Part shown: one piece after another, positions 53,083 to 62,959 of the stretch | How positions within the stretch are numbered: position 1 is the stretch's first letter | How the letters are laid out: each line of letters begins with the position of its first letter | From: Clostridium sp. | GTDB taxonomy: Bacteria > Bacillota > Dethiobacteria > Dethiobacterales > Dethiobacteraceae | DNA length: 64,000 nt | Direction of reading: 5' to 3' | NCBI GenBank assembly: GCA_018335695.1 | Contig: JAGXRV010000071.1 | Location: forward strand, 49,628-113,627 | Translations under genes and position numbers: made by a program | Notes under the pieces: generated by a model | What the model was told of the DNA's origin: nothing | The model's database searches: none | The model's input: the letters and a program-made list of their open reading frames with translations, nothing else

Positions 53083-54540
53083 CTACTTTTGAGGACGATT
53101 ATCAACAATGCGCTTTTCCTTTAATTCTGTTTCCATCCCCACACGGGCCAAAACCTGTTCCGCAGGAAGAAAGAAAATCTCATTAGGCGCCACTTCAGTA
53201 TCACGAATAACTTTTTGCCTTAAATCACTTTTCAATTCCTCAATATTTACACCGGCAGCAGGTGCAATATACAGATTAATCTCATCTAAATCAAACGGGT
53301 CATTGTTTCGTTTGCATACTTCCACCTGCCACTCCACAACATGAGGATGACCCATCATTAAGGGGAAGAAGTTATTCAAATTTACCAATGTGCCCTTCAC
53401 TTTTGTTAAATCAAACTCCTTAAATTCTGATTTGCGCTGCAGATTCGCAGTAATTCGCGGCACTGTGCGACCGCAGTTAGGACATGGAGCGTATAGAATC
53501 CCGCCTTTAGCCACATCTCCGGTGCGATAACGGAGCAGGCAGCTGCCACGCCAGTCAAGTGCAGTATAAACTATTTCACCCTCTTCTCCTTCAGCCACAT
53601 GCTCACCAGTCGCCGGATCTATCATCTCGATTATCTCAGTATCCGGGTAAGTATGGTAGCCATAGGAATCTTCCGAAGGGCACTCTCCCCAAGCCAAGCG
53701 GCTTTCCGTACAAGCATATGTGGCTAATACCTGTGGGTTTTTTGCTCCCATCTCTTGCAAAAGAGCTTTAATTTTATCTTTTAGTCCCGGCGGCACGCGC
53801 TCTCCGCCAAAGAGTATTTTTTGTACAGAAGAATAATCTCTCTTCTGCTCGGCTGCCTGACGTAAAAAGTAATAAGCATAGCCCGGAATAAAGGAAATAA
53901 CTGTTGCCCTCATCATCTCCACTGCGCCCATCAGATTTTGAGTGCCCATTACCTTGCCGCCTCCGCTATGCAAAGACGCTATGCCCATGCTATCTGCCGC
54001 GAAAAAAGCCTGCCAAAAAGCCAAATGCGGCGCATAAGGAAATGCATTGACGAGAATATCTTTCTCGCTCAGCGCAAAAACATCGAGCAGCCGCTTACCG
54101 GCCTCACGAATTGTTTCAAGATCACGCAGTGTGTAGACAAAAGGAGTCGGCTTAGCCGTCCTGCCGGTAGTAAAATGAATATGCGCCGGCTTGTAGTCAT
54201 AAATTTTTTCGTCAACTACCTGCTTGCCGCCATAAGGGGATAACTTAGCCATGTGTCCATATTTTTCAGACACTTCTTCGTCAGGACGAATGATAAAGTC
54301 ACGATGTTTGGCAGGCTCTGCTTCTGTAGGCGCAATATCTTCCTTATAGGTAAACGGAAGATGCACAAGATCCTGAACACCTTTAAATTTATAAGGATCC
54401 AGTTTAAGGTCTTGAAAAATACGCCTGTAATGCGGACTGTAGGGATAAATTTGGTTCACTATGAAGGCCCGCAGCTTGCGATCCTGCATTTGACGAACCT
54501 CTTCCCATGGTTTTTTGCTAAGTTTTTCCCAATTTTCCAT
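53083..54540 (-). CDS. Phenylacetate-CoA ligase-like adenylate-forming enzyme (first copy)
   Basis: 485 residues. PaaK-family layout with HFTTGRTAKPTP (about 122-133) as the nucleotide motif, NAFPYAPHLAFWQAFFA, ESRLAWGECP, RYRTGDVAK and a zinc-type CPNCGRTVPRI typical of PaaK. As in the neighbouring paralogue, the usual GTTG is GRT-. It lies 14 bases after the symporter gene and 23 before the second ligase, so the three are one operon for uptake and CoA activation of an organic acid. The two ligases may act on different acids or form a heteromer. Confidence 0.8.
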   Translation of the reverse strand: MENWEKLSKKPWEEVRQMQDRKLRAFIVNQIYPYSPHYRRIFQDLKLDPYKFKGVQDLVHLPFTYKEDIAPTEAEPAKHRDFIIRPDEEVSEKYGHMAKLSPYGGKQVVDEKIYDYKPAHIHFTTGRTAKPTPFVYTLRDLETIREAGKRLLDVFALSEKDILVNAFPYAPHLAFWQAFFAADSMGIASLHSGGGKVMGTQNLMGAVEMMRATVISFIPGYAYYFLRQAAEQKRDYSSVQKILFGGERVPPGLKDKIKALLQEMGAKNPQVLATYACTESRLAWGECPSEDSYGYHTYPDTEIIEMIDPATGEHVAEGEEGEIVYTALDWRGSCLLRYRTGDVAKGGILYAPCPNCGRTVPRITANLQRKSEFKEFDLTKVKGTLVNLNNFFPLMMGHPHVVEWQVEVCKRNNDPFDLDEINLYIAPAAGVNIEELKSDLRQKVIRDTEVAPNEIFFLPAEQVLARVGMETELKEKRIVDNRPQK

Positions 54541-54554
54541 GCGTCAGCACTCCC

Positions 54555-56195
54555 TTAACCAATGACCGAGAAAATGTCATAAAGTGTAAATATCGACAGA
54601 ATACAAAGGATAGAGAGGATTACAATTGTTATCGGTAAAGCTTTGCCGTTATAACGTTCTTCTTTGTAATCGCTCCAGCCATGCATCATATCAACCGTTG
54701 CTTTAACCTCAGCCGGCGGCTCCTTCGTCAGCCATGAAACTACTATGGTCACAATAAAAGTAATGGGAATACTAAAAGCCATAACTTTTACCCAGCCCAA
54801 CGGCCCATAAAGATAACGGGAAATCATAGTCGCTTCCCAGCCCACAATTTCAATCAACACATAAGGAATAAAACTGGTCAAAAAACCTATAATCATCCCG
54901 GCGCCGGCACCCTCTTTAGTTGTGCGCTTCCACCAAATGCCAAGCACCATGGGCACACCAAATGCGGTGCCGGCAATCCCAAACGCCCATAAAATGGTTA
55001 CGAGAATAAACGCAGGAGGACGCAAGGAAAGCAGTGTCACAACAACTCCCACCACAAACATTACTTTGGTGGCCATTTTAAGCAATTTTTCCGGGCTGGT
55101 ATTTGGTCTAAGTGTTCCGTACAAATCGTGTACTATACCTGTGCCCATAATCATCAATAATCCTGCCACAGTGGAAATACCGGCTGCCAGCGCGCCACCC
55201 ACCGTTATAGCCAACCAACTATTGCCCGCAATTGCCTCAGTTAGAATAAAAAAGAGTTTGTCATAATCTGCTATTTCAATTTGCACACCGCGAGTAGCCA
55301 CATAATAGACACCCGCAAAACCCAAAGCATAAACGCTAGTGTTGACCAGCCCTACAAGGAATGTACAAAACACAGCGCTCCAACGAGCTTCCTTGGCGTC
55401 GCGTACAGTAAAAAAGCGCATGACAAAATGCGGCAGACCGATAATTCCGAAAAATGAGCCGAGGAAAATGCCAATGTACCACACAGGATGAACTACAAAG
55501 GGAAAGAAATAATGAGGTGTAACACTTAGCATGGCAGGAACCATTTCCCCGTAGCCCAGCGGCGGGAACCACCAACCTGCTGCGCCCAATGCCCTTAAAA
55601 TTATCATAACCGGCACAAATATGGCAAAGAGCATAACCACACTTTGGAAGGATTGACTGTAGGTAACACCATACATCCCTCCCACCATCACATAAAGAGT
55701 GACAACTAAACCACCGACTAGAATCCCATAAACTTGCGGCAGCCCCAATAACACCTCAAAAACAATGCCTATACCCTTGATGTTGGCAATTAAGTAGAGA
55801 ATGCTAACTACCAGCATAATAAAAACTGATAATATGCGCAAATTCTTGCTATAGAAGCGTTCACCGATGAAAGCCATAGTGGTGAAAGATTTATGTCTGC
55901 GCAAATAGGGAGCTGCCAACACCAACATGCCGACAAAAGACGCGGAGAAAGCCGCGTAAATAGCGATTGCCAAATAAAATCCATGGAAAATCAATGCCGT
56001 GAGGCCCAGAAATGTGGTTAAGCTTAGCGAAAGCGAAACCATGGCCAAACCATTATTCAAAGCGCCGACAGAACGACCCGCCACAAAATAGTCTGATACG
56101 TTTCTTGTCATTTTCCGTCCCCAAAAGCCAAAAAAAACTGAAACCGCTAGCACAAGAACGGAAGCAATTATCCCCTCAATAAAAACACCAGACAT
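54555..56195 (-). CDS. Sodium:solute symporter (SSS family)
   Basis: 546 residues with about 13 membrane helices. SSS features: SDYFVAGRSVGALNNGLAMVS near the start, GGMYGVTYSQSFQS, GLPHFVMRFFTV and GGALAAGISTVAGLLMIM. The closest general type is the acetate/monocarboxylate or ActP-like group that works with a small helper protein; that helper is encoded 20 bases upstream. With the downstream acyl-CoA ligases the cargo is probably a carboxylate, perhaps aromatic. Confidence 0.87.
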   Translation of the reverse strand: MSGVFIEGIIASVLVLAVSVFFGFWGRKMTRNVSDYFVAGRSVGALNNGLAMVSLSLSLTTFLGLTALIFHGFYLAIAIYAAFSASFVGMLVLAAPYLRRHKSFTTMAFIGERFYSKNLRILSVFIMLVVSILYLIANIKGIGIVFEVLLGLPQVYGILVGGLVVTLYVMVGGMYGVTYSQSFQSVVMLFAIFVPVMIILRALGAAGWWFPPLGYGEMVPAMLSVTPHYFFPFVVHPVWYIGIFLGSFFGIIGLPHFVMRFFTVRDAKEARWSAVFCTFLVGLVNTSVYALGFAGVYYVATRGVQIEIADYDKLFFILTEAIAGNSWLAITVGGALAAGISTVAGLLMIMGTGIVHDLYGTLRPNTSPEKLLKMATKVMFVVGVVVTLLSLRPPAFILVTILWAFGIAGTAFGVPMVLGIWWKRTTKEGAGAGMIIGFLTSFIPYVLIEIVGWEATMISRYLYGPLGWVKVMAFSIPITFIVTIVVSWLTKEPPAEVKATVDMMHGWSDYKEERYNGKALPITIVILSILCILSIFTLYDIFSVIG

Positions 56196-56216
56196 AACGC
56201 ACCTCTTCCTTAAGTT

Positions 56217-56477
56217 TTAATTCTCCCGTTTGTCTATACCGTCAAGCACTAAAGTCCAGATGGCACCAAGCAGCGTTGCCCCCAGCCAACTCCCCATAAT
56301 CAGCAGCACATAATGCAAAGGCAGGCCGAGAATACTGCTATGCGGCGCAAACTGTGGAGCTGGACCAAAGAAAGCATCTTTACCCAGCACAAAAAAGACA
56401 CTAATAAAGCCGCCTGTAAGAGACAGCAATGTAAAAATAATCCCCGTTGCCCAAGCCTCTCGCTTATAATCTTTCAT
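56217..56477 (-). CDS. Small two-helix partner subunit of the SSS symporter
   Basis: About 86 residues with two membrane helices (about 11-31 and 52-76) and charged ends. Small proteins of this kind (DUF485/DUF4212 type) precede many SSS symporter genes; sequence similarity is too low to choose between families. Start at one of two adjacent ATGs (56480 or 56477); the second is better spaced from GGGAGGTG. First gene of the operon. The 240 bases upstream are very AT-rich, with no clear promoter consensus. Confidence 0.7.
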   Translation of the reverse strand: MKDYKREAWATGIIFTLLSLTGGFISVFFVLGKDAFFGPAPQFAPHSSILGLPLHYVLLIMGSWLGATLLGAIWTLVLDGIDKREN

Positions 56478-56717
56478 CATTTCACCTCCCTCCCAGTATT
56501 CGAAAGCTTTTGTCATATTTTGCCATGTTTTACAAGCACCAAAAATAAATTGTCATACATTTCGTAAAAGTTATTCCCTATCGAGAGTATGTATTCCTGC
56601 TTGCAAGGTTGATAATTCAAAAAATTTATTAAATATAATTATTTATGATAAAAATATTTTACATAAAAGAATACTTTCTCAAATTCAGCAGTCCTGTCCA
56701 GTTGCAAACGGCACAAT

Positions 56718-56769
56718 AAAAAAACACCCCGGATTACTGTGCTAAAAAATCTAACACAATCATGGGGGG
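56718..56769 (-). terminator. Predicted terminator of the nik-type operon
   Basis: Minus strand: CCCC..GATT.GTG, loop with TTAGATTTTTTAG, CAC..AATC.GGGG, then TGTTTTTTT. The stem is interrupted by small internal loops. It lies 26 bases after the last transporter gene. Confidence 0.6.
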
Positions 56770-56794
56770 CTAAAAATATCCAAGTGTACTCTAC

Positions 56795-57757
56795 CTATTT
56801 TTGCGGCTTGTGACACGCTACCAAATGACCTTTAGCAATGTTACTTAAAGCTGGTTTTAGCTGAGAACATAGATCTTCTCTAAGGTGACATCTATCTAAA
56901 TAATTGCATCCATTAGTATTGCAAGACTTAGTTTGCAGCTCTTCAAATTCCACACATAAATCTGTCCTGTAGCGAGGATGGTGAGGAAGAACAGAAGTTA
57001 AAAGCCTGTTGGAATAAGGATGGATAAACTGATCAATAACGGAAATATCGTCTATAAATTCTACCAACTCACCAAGATACATTACAGCAATCGCATCAGC
57101 TAAATAATAGACAGCCTCTATGTCATGAGAAATAAATAAATACGACAACTTTAGTTCCTTTTTTAGCTCAGACAATAAATTAAGGATTTGCGCCTGAACT
57201 GAAACATCCAAGCTGCTGATTGCTTCGTCCAAAACTATTAATTTGGGGTTTAAAGCCAGTGCTCGAGCTATGTTGACCCTCTGCAACTGCCCACCACTAA
57301 ACTGATGAGCAAATTTATCCATATCCCGATAATTCAATCCAACAAGTTCCAATAGTTCTCCAATCCGTTTTAATTCCTCTAAAGGGCTTAGCCTTAAATA
57401 ATTGCGCAACGGTTCACCAATAGCCATCTTCACAGGGTATTTTGGATTAATTGCACTGTTGTAATCTTGAAATACCGCCTGAAGATCTTTGCGCAATATT
57501 TTTTGTTCTTGACGAGTGGCTTTGTAGAAATCCTTGCCCTGGAATATAACCTGACCTGATTGAGGCGGCTCTAAACCTAAAATAATCCGCCCCAGCGTAC
57601 TTTTACCACATCCACTTTCGCCCACCAGTCCCAGGCACATGCCCTCTTCAATGCTCAAAGAGAGGTCTTTAACTGCTTCTACGACTCTACCTTTGTCAAT
57701 GAAAAAGCTTCTTGATTTAAAAGTTTTAGAAACGCGATTAACTTTAAGCAAGTTCAT
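56795..57757 (-). CDS. nikE: NikE-type ABC transporter ATP-binding protein
   Basis: About 320 residues. Walker A GESGCGKSTLG, signature FSGGQLQRVNIAR, Walker B LIVLDEAISSLDV, switch LFISHDIEAV; C-terminal oligo_HPY part with HPYSNRLLTSV and Cys motif CNYLDRCHLREDLC. ATG 57757 overlaps the nikD stop (ATGA); the frame to 57781 is not needed. Last gene of the methyltransferase-nikABCDE run. ATPases of nickel and peptide importers look alike; the name rests on the neighbouring NikA-like protein. Confidence 0.85.
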   Translation of the reverse strand: MNLLKVNRVSKTFKSRSFFIDKGRVVEAVKDLSLSIEEGMCLGLVGESGCGKSTLGRIILGLEPPQSGQVIFQGKDFYKATRQEQKILRKDLQAVFQDYNSAINPKYPVKMAIGEPLRNYLRLSPLEELKRIGELLELVGLNYRDMDKFAHQFSGGQLQRVNIARALALNPKLIVLDEAISSLDVSVQAQILNLLSELKKELKLSYLFISHDIEAVYYLADAIAVMYLGELVEFIDDISVIDQFIHPYSNRLLTSVLPHHPRYRTDLCVEFEELQTKSCNTNGCNYLDRCHLREDLCSQLKPALSNIAKGHLVACHKPQK

Positions 57758-58734
57758 GATGCAACATCCATTGTTCCACATTTAGCACACCCTACCCAAT
57801 GTTGATCGTCATATTGGACTAGCTCTTGCTTATAATGAGAGCACCACCGGCTCTTTTCGTAACACCGTTCAAGAAATTGGCAACCGCCATCAAGGTTTAA
57901 CAAAGAAGGCGCTTGACCACCAATCGTCTGCAAAGATTTTTTTTGCATTTTTGGTTTCGAAGCAAGCAGAGCTTTGGTATATGGATGCAGTGGTTGACTA
58001 AACAACTGCTCTACAGGAGCTCGTTCCACTATGCAGCCGCAGTACATTACTGCCACTTCATCAGCCATTTGGGCAATTACGCCCAAATCATGAGAAACCA
58101 GCAACATCCCTGTGCGCACCTTTTCCTTCAATCGAGTCAATTGACCAAGAATCTGGCGTTGCACTGTCACATCTAATGAAGTTGTAGGTTCATCAGCAAT
58201 CAAAACCTTTGGTTCTAGAATAAGGGCTATAGCAATCATAACCCGCTGAATCATCCCTCCACTAAGCTGAAAAGGATATTGTTTCAACAGCTTGCCTGGT
58301 TGAGACAGACCTGTATACTCCAGATATCTGCAAGCCAAATTTCCGCATTCTTTATTAGGTAAAGACAAATGACTATTAATTGTCTCAAAAATATGTTGCT
58401 CTATGGTCATCAGGGGATTGAAAGCCATCAAGGGATTTTGCATAATAATGGCTATATCTTTCCCTCTAATTTTCCTTATTTCCTCCTGCTCAAGAGCCAG
58501 CAGGTTTTTTCCCAGCAATTTGGCCTCACCGTCTATAACCCAGCCTTTTTCTTTAGTTAAACCCAACAGGGATAAGCAAGCAACTGATTTGCCGCAGCCA
58601 CTTTCACCAACCAGCCCCAGAACTTTCCCCTCGGCAATTTGCATGCTAATCCCATTCACTGCCCGAACCACACCACGCGTAGTAGGCAGGTGAACATGCA
58701 AGTCTTTAATATTCAAGACTACTTGTTCATTCAT
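57754..58734 (-). CDS. nikD: NikD-type ABC transporter ATP-binding protein
   Basis: About 326 residues starting MNEQVVLNIKDLHVHL. Walker A GESGCGKSVAC, Q-loop IIMQNPLMAFNP, signature LSGGMIQRVMIA, Walker B VLIADEPTTSLDV, switch LLVSHDLGV, and the C-terminal Cys motif CQFLERCYEKSRWC. Start at 58734 lies 10 bases after the nikC stop; the longer frame to 58773 overlaps nikC. Fourth of six genes under the cobalamin riboswitch. Confidence 0.86.
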   Translation of the reverse strand: MNEQVVLNIKDLHVHLPTTRGVVRAVNGISMQIAEGKVLGLVGESGCGKSVACLSLLGLTKEKGWVIDGEAKLLGKNLLALEQEEIRKIRGKDIAIIMQNPLMAFNPLMTIEQHIFETINSHLSLPNKECGNLACRYLEYTGLSQPGKLLKQYPFQLSGGMIQRVMIAIALILEPKVLIADEPTTSLDVTVQRQILGQLTRLKEKVRTGMLLVSHDLGVIAQMADEVAVMYCGCIVERAPVEQLFSQPLHPYTKALLASKPKMQKKSLQTIGGQAPSLLNLDGGCQFLERCYEKSRWCSHYKQELVQYDDQHWVGCAKCGTMDVAS

Positions 58735-58744
58735 AATCTTTTTC

Positions 58745-59578
58745 TCAACTTTCGCGAAATTCAAAGATATCACTTATGGCATCCCCCAGCAAATTAAAGG
58801 AGATGACTACTAGCATAATCATCGTTCCAGGAAACATGATTAACCTTGGATAACTTCTTAAAAACTGTTTGGAATCATTAAGCATAGCTCCCCATTCGGG
58901 GGTTGGCGGCTGCACTCCTAGTCCCAGAAAAGTCAGGCCGGAAATATGCAAAATCACCATGCCCAAATTTAAGGTGACCAATACCACCATGTGCGGGATG
59001 ATATTAGGCAAGATGTGTCTAACTACAATCAACCAACTGGGGGTGCCCACCACTTTGGCCGATAAAACATAGTTGCGCTCTTTTAGACTTAATACCATCC
59101 CCCGGATGATCCTGGCATACCACACCCACTGTACCGCTGCCATGGCAATGATGAGATTAATTAATCCAGGTCCTAACATACCCACAATTACCAGAGTTAA
59201 CACCAGATCGGGAAAGGCCAGGTTTACGTCGCCTAAGCGCATAAGCAAAGCATCTACCCAACCACCCTTATATCCAGACAACGTGCCGACAATTATACTG
59301 ATAGTGATAGTGATGGCCATCACCAATAACGCAGAACCTAATGAAGCAATGGTTCCATACATCAACCGGGATAAAATACATCTGCCTAAATGATCAGTAC
59401 CAAAAGGAAAGCTGACGCTGGATGCCGCAAATTTATTATCAAGGTTTATCAGAATAGGATCATTTGGTGCCAACACCGGTGCCAGGATACCGGCAAGAAT
59501 TATAACTGCCAATACAATAAAACTTATAAAGCCAGGTTTGTTTCGCCAAAGCTCTTTAACTTTTTCCTGTAGCACCAC
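58745..59578 (-). CDS. nikC: NikC-type ABC transporter permease
   Basis: 277-residue DppC/NikC-class permease: N-terminal FISFIVLAVIILAG, FGTDHLGRCILSRLM, six membrane helices and the EAA loop (NYVLSAKVVGTPSWLIVVRHILPN). GTG start shares its G with the nikB stop codon (TAGTG), so translation is coupled. Forms the channel with NikB. Confidence 0.88.
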   Translation of the reverse strand: MVLQEKVKELWRNKPGFISFIVLAVIILAGILAPVLAPNDPILINLDNKFAASSVSFPFGTDHLGRCILSRLMYGTIASLGSALLVMAITITISIIVGTLSGYKGGWVDALLMRLGDVNLAFPDLVLTLVIVGMLGPGLINLIIAMAAVQWVWYARIIRGMVLSLKERNYVLSAKVVGTPSWLIVVRHILPNIIPHMVVLVTLNLGMVILHISGLTFLGLGVQPPTPEWGAMLNDSKQFLRSYPRLIMFPGTMIMLVVISFNLLGDAISDIFEFRES

Positions 59579-60516
59579 TATTTATCCCCTCCCAATCGGA
59601 TGCGAGGGTCTAAAAGGCCACAAATTATATCTACTAACAGATTCAACAGGACAAAAACAACTGCCATAAACAATGCATACGCTTGAATGACAGGGTAATC
59701 TCTATTAAATATAGAAGAAACGATATACCTGCCTACTCCGGGCCAGGCAAAGACATTCTCCACAATGACGCTGCCAGCCAGCATATGTCCTAACGTCATG
59801 CCAAAGGCAATCACTACAGGTATTAATGCATTCTTCAGGACATGTCTGACAATAATTAATTTTTCTTTTAATCCTCTGGCTCTGGCATATAGAACAAAAT
59901 TTTGATTGAGATTTTCCAACATGCTGGTTCTTAAGAGCCTTGTATAAACGGCTGCCGCTCCTAATGCTAAAGTCACAGCCGGGAGTACTAGATGGGCTAA
60001 TGATCCTCTGCCGTAAGCCGGCAGCAAATCCAGCTCTAAAGACAAGATGTAAATCAACACAAAACCAAGCCAAAAGCTGGGCATGGAGGCAGCAATAAAA
60101 GCAAATATCCTGCACATGTGATCAAAGGCAGTATCCTTATACAAAGCGGAAAACACTCCCGCAGGGATACTGATTAGCAGCACTATTAGTAATGAGGCCG
60201 CCGCTAACTTTAAAGTGGCGGGAAAGTAGTACAATAGTTCCGCCATCACCGGCTTTCTGGTGACAAATGACCTGCCAAAATCTAAATGTGCTACTCTCCA
60301 TAGCCAGTCAAAATATTGCTGGTGCAAGGGCTTATTTAAACCCATTTCTGCTCTTATCACAGCTACCGCTTCATCCGTGGGTGGTATTAGAGACAGGCGC
60401 AAATATACTTCCGCCGGGTCCACAGGCACCAAATGGATCAAAACAAACGTTAAGAGAGATATCCCCAGCAGCACTGGGACAAGACTGATAATTCGCCTGA
60501 CTATAAATCTTCCCAT
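59578..60516 (-). CDS. nikB: NikB-type ABC transporter permease
   Basis: 312-residue DppB/NikB-class permease beginning MGRFIVRRIISLVPVLLG. Contains LDFGRSFVTRKPV, about six helices, the EAA loop (NFVLYARARGLKEKLIIVRH), and VFAWPGVGRYIVSSI. Lies 24 bases after nikA. Same order (A-B-C-D-E) as the E. coli nik operon. Confidence 0.88.
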   Translation of the reverse strand: MGRFIVRRIISLVPVLLGISLLTFVLIHLVPVDPAEVYLRLSLIPPTDEAVAVIRAEMGLNKPLHQQYFDWLWRVAHLDFGRSFVTRKPVMAELLYYFPATLKLAAASLLIVLLISIPAGVFSALYKDTAFDHMCRIFAFIAASMPSFWLGFVLIYILSLELDLLPAYGRGSLAHLVLPAVTLALGAAAVYTRLLRTSMLENLNQNFVLYARARGLKEKLIIVRHVLKNALIPVVIAFGMTLGHMLAGSVIVENVFAWPGVGRYIVSSIFNRDYPVIQAYALFMAVVFVLLNLLVDIICGLLDPRIRLGGDK

Positions 60517-60540
60517 AGCCCCTCACTAATATTAAAGCTT

Positions 60541-62142
60541 CTATTCGATATCAACGTCCACCAATGGAATCCTAAATTTCTGAGGGTCAAAACGCACTCC
60601 GGTTATATTATTTTGGAAAACCGCCAGATTAGTTTTGTAAGAGATAGGCAGGTAAACTGCCTGTTCATGTAATGTACCTAAAATAAACCGGTAAAGCTCA
60701 TGCCTTTCCTTTTCATCAGTGCTTAACAGCACCTCAGTTATTTTAGTATCAATTGTTGCCTTCATGGGCAAACCGGCTTGAGCCTGATAATCGGCATGGG
60801 CAGGTACGCGCATAGAAGATACCAAAGAATGGGGGTCATAAGGTGCGCCCCAGGTCTCACCGAAAATTAAGTTGAAATTACCATCCTTCTGTCGTTGCAA
60901 GAAAGATTGCCTTTCTTCACCGATTAAATTTATCTTTATACCAATTTTACTGAATTCTCCTTGCAACGCTTCAGCCAAAGCTTTTTGCACATCATCAGCA
61001 ATATCAAAGGAGAGGTCAAGCTCTAACGGTTGACCATTTTTCTGCCTAAATTCCTGTCCGGCTGTTTGCACCCATCCTGCCGATTCCAAAATACTTTTGG
61101 CTTTTACTATATCGTACTCATATGGCTGCAATCCCAAGTCAGAATAAGGAACTTGCGGTGAAAACAGTGTATCGGCCTTAACTTCAATACCATAAAAAAT
61201 ATTGTCAATTAGAGATTGCTTATTTACACCGTGCTGTAACGCTACCCTTACTGCGTGTTCTTTAGTCGGACCTCTGTTAGAGTTGACAGCCAAAAATCTG
61301 GTAGCCAAAGGGTCTGAGATCATGGTTTGGAATTTTCCCGAGTCTCTAAACTGGCTAAAAGAATGCAGGCTAATTAAGCCACTGCCAAAGATTAGATCCA
61401 AGTCGCCTTTTTCGAAGGCAATGGCTCTGGTTTCTCCATCCGGAATTATCTTTACCACCACTTGATCAACGTTTGGCCGTCTGCCCCAATAATATGGATT
61501 TCTGCTAAATATGGCATATTCGTTTTGTTTATACTCAGCCAGCATCCAAGGGCCGGTGCCGATTGGCGCTTTGACATTTTCAGCAGTATTACCGTTATCG
61601 GGAAATCCTGCCTCCCCCAAAAATCGAAGCGGCCTGATTAAGCTCAATTCCTGCAAAGCCGGGTAATATGGATTTTTGAAGATTATCTCAAGAGTATACT
61701 GATCTACAGCATTTACTCTATCAATCTGGTTTACCAGCTCTAACCATTTATGTCTCTCACGATTAGCCAAAATTGCATCAAAGTTCTTTTTAGCTATCTG
61801 AGCGTTAAACCTACTGCCATCAGAAAACTTAACATCTTGACGCAAGTTAAAGGTATATACCTTGCCATCGGGAGAAATATCCCAACTTTCTGCCAAGTGA
61901 GGGATTATGTCTCCGCCTTCTCCGTATTCTACCAGCGACTCATATATAAAGTCTTGAGCAAACATTTGGTTCGGTCTATATAAATGTGGGTTTAAAGGAC
62001 CGACATCCAAAGGCCATGAAATGGTTAAAACTTTTTTTGATTCAGCTTTGTCACCGGGAGTCGTTGATCTTTCACCTCCACAACCACTAATCGCAACTGC
62101 CAAAACTAACATGCTTATCAGCAAGATTTTCTTAATTTTCAT
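60541..62142 (-). CDS. nikA: NikA-like metal-chelate-binding lipoprotein
   Basis: About 533 residues. Lipobox AISGC (Cys near residue 21) after a signal peptide. By memory of E. coli NikA, long collinear similarity is visible: LNPHLYRPNQMFAQ, RHKWLELVNQI, KAPIGTGPWML, NKQSLIDNIFYG, GAPYDPHSLVSSMRVP and HEQAVYLPISY. This is much closer to NikA than is the oppA product in this window. NikA binds nickel as a chelate; relatives (CntA, CeuE-type systems aside) carry cobalt or metallophore complexes. With a cobalamin riboswitch upstream, cobalt is the likelier metal here (inference). ATG 62142. Confidence 0.85.
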   Translation of the reverse strand: MKIKKILLISMLVLAVAISGCGGERSTTPGDKAESKKVLTISWPLDVGPLNPHLYRPNQMFAQDFIYESLVEYGEGGDIIPHLAESWDISPDGKVYTFNLRQDVKFSDGSRFNAQIAKKNFDAILANRERHKWLELVNQIDRVNAVDQYTLEIIFKNPYYPALQELSLIRPLRFLGEAGFPDNGNTAENVKAPIGTGPWMLAEYKQNEYAIFSRNPYYWGRRPNVDQVVVKIIPDGETRAIAFEKGDLDLIFGSGLISLHSFSQFRDSGKFQTMISDPLATRFLAVNSNRGPTKEHAVRVALQHGVNKQSLIDNIFYGIEVKADTLFSPQVPYSDLGLQPYEYDIVKAKSILESAGWVQTAGQEFRQKNGQPLELDLSFDIADDVQKALAEALQGEFSKIGIKINLIGEERQSFLQRQKDGNFNLIFGETWGAPYDPHSLVSSMRVPAHADYQAQAGLPMKATIDTKITEVLLSTDEKERHELYRFILGTLHEQAVYLPISYKTNLAVFQNNITGVRFDPQKFRIPLVDVDIE

Positions 62143-62150
62143 TACCCCAA

Positions 62151-62903
62151 TCACTCCTTCTCTCCTCCCACGATAAACATGGGGGTACTACGATATAGTA
62201 CTTTTTGCTGTTCATCCCATACTAGGTCAGTTATATCTCTATCTAAAAACACCTTTTTGTATTGACATTGAAGAAAGGCTTCTACATCCCAATTAGGTCT
62301 AAGCCGGGAGCTTAGGAATAAGTTCTTACTAATGCTTTCATTTTCTTGCAAATTAGCTTTGTCATGAGGATTATCGTATCCAAGCTCTTTGGCCCTGCTT
62401 TGATCATCCTCATACTGCCTCTGCAGTGCAGAATCATTAAACCTTAGCCCCCAGTTTGCATCAAACACTAACACTCTTCCGCCCGGCTTCAATACCCGAT
62501 ACCAATCTTGGTAAGCTGCCAGAGGATCCGGCAATGTCCACACTAAATTTCTGCAGATTATTAAATCAAAGGTGTCCTCCGGAAAAGGAAGTTTTTGCGC
62601 ATCCGCTTGTTGGCACCTTACTGCAAAACCGGCTTTGCTAATGTTTTTCTTAGCTTCCTCCAACATATTTTCCGAACTGTCTACAGCCGTAACCTCATTC
62701 CCCATCGCAGACAAGATGATAGATAAAAAACCAGGCCCTGTTCCTACGTCAAGCACTGCCAGTTTCTCGCCTTTTGGTGCATACTCCTTAATAAGCTGCT
62801 GCCATGCCTCCCTTTTTAGCAAGTTAAGTTCTTTTTGAATATGCTGACTATAATCATCGGCTCGTTGATCCCAATATTTTTTAATTCTCGCCGCAATAGT
62901 CAA
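62151..62903 (-). CDS. Class I SAM-dependent methyltransferase in the nik-type operon
   Basis: 250 residues. SAM motif I VLDVGTGPGFLSI, motif II VTAVDSSENMLEEA, then QQADAQKLPFPEDTFDLII and LKPGGRVLVFDANWG. The fold is that of UbiE/COQ5-like small-molecule methyltransferases; the C-terminal 90 residues are not conserved in any family I recognise. TTG start with GGAGG seven bases upstream. It is the first gene after the cobalamin riboswitch and nine bases before nikA, so it probably acts on the imported compound, a chelator, or a corrin-related intermediate. No specific substrate can be named. Confidence 0.82.
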   Translation of the reverse strand: MTIAARIKKYWDQRADDYSQHIQKELNLLKREAWQQLIKEYAPKGEKLAVLDVGTGPGFLSIILSAMGNEVTAVDSSENMLEEAKKNISKAGFAVRCQQADAQKLPFPEDTFDLIICRNLVWTLPDPLAAYQDWYRVLKPGGRVLVFDANWGLRFNDSALQRQYEDDQSRAKELGYDNPHDKANLQENESISKNLFLSSRLRPNWDVEAFLQCQYKKVFLDRDITDLVWDEQQKVLYRSTPMFIVGGEKE

Positions 62904-62959
62904 AACAATACCTCCTTTCTTTTTGTAGCACGAATTTTAATATAGTAACACTTAGATTT

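Noticed and set aside
59705..60115. 136-residue minus-strand frame inside nikB
   Set aside because: Out-of-frame overlap with a well-conserved permease gene; Cys/His-rich nonsense translation.
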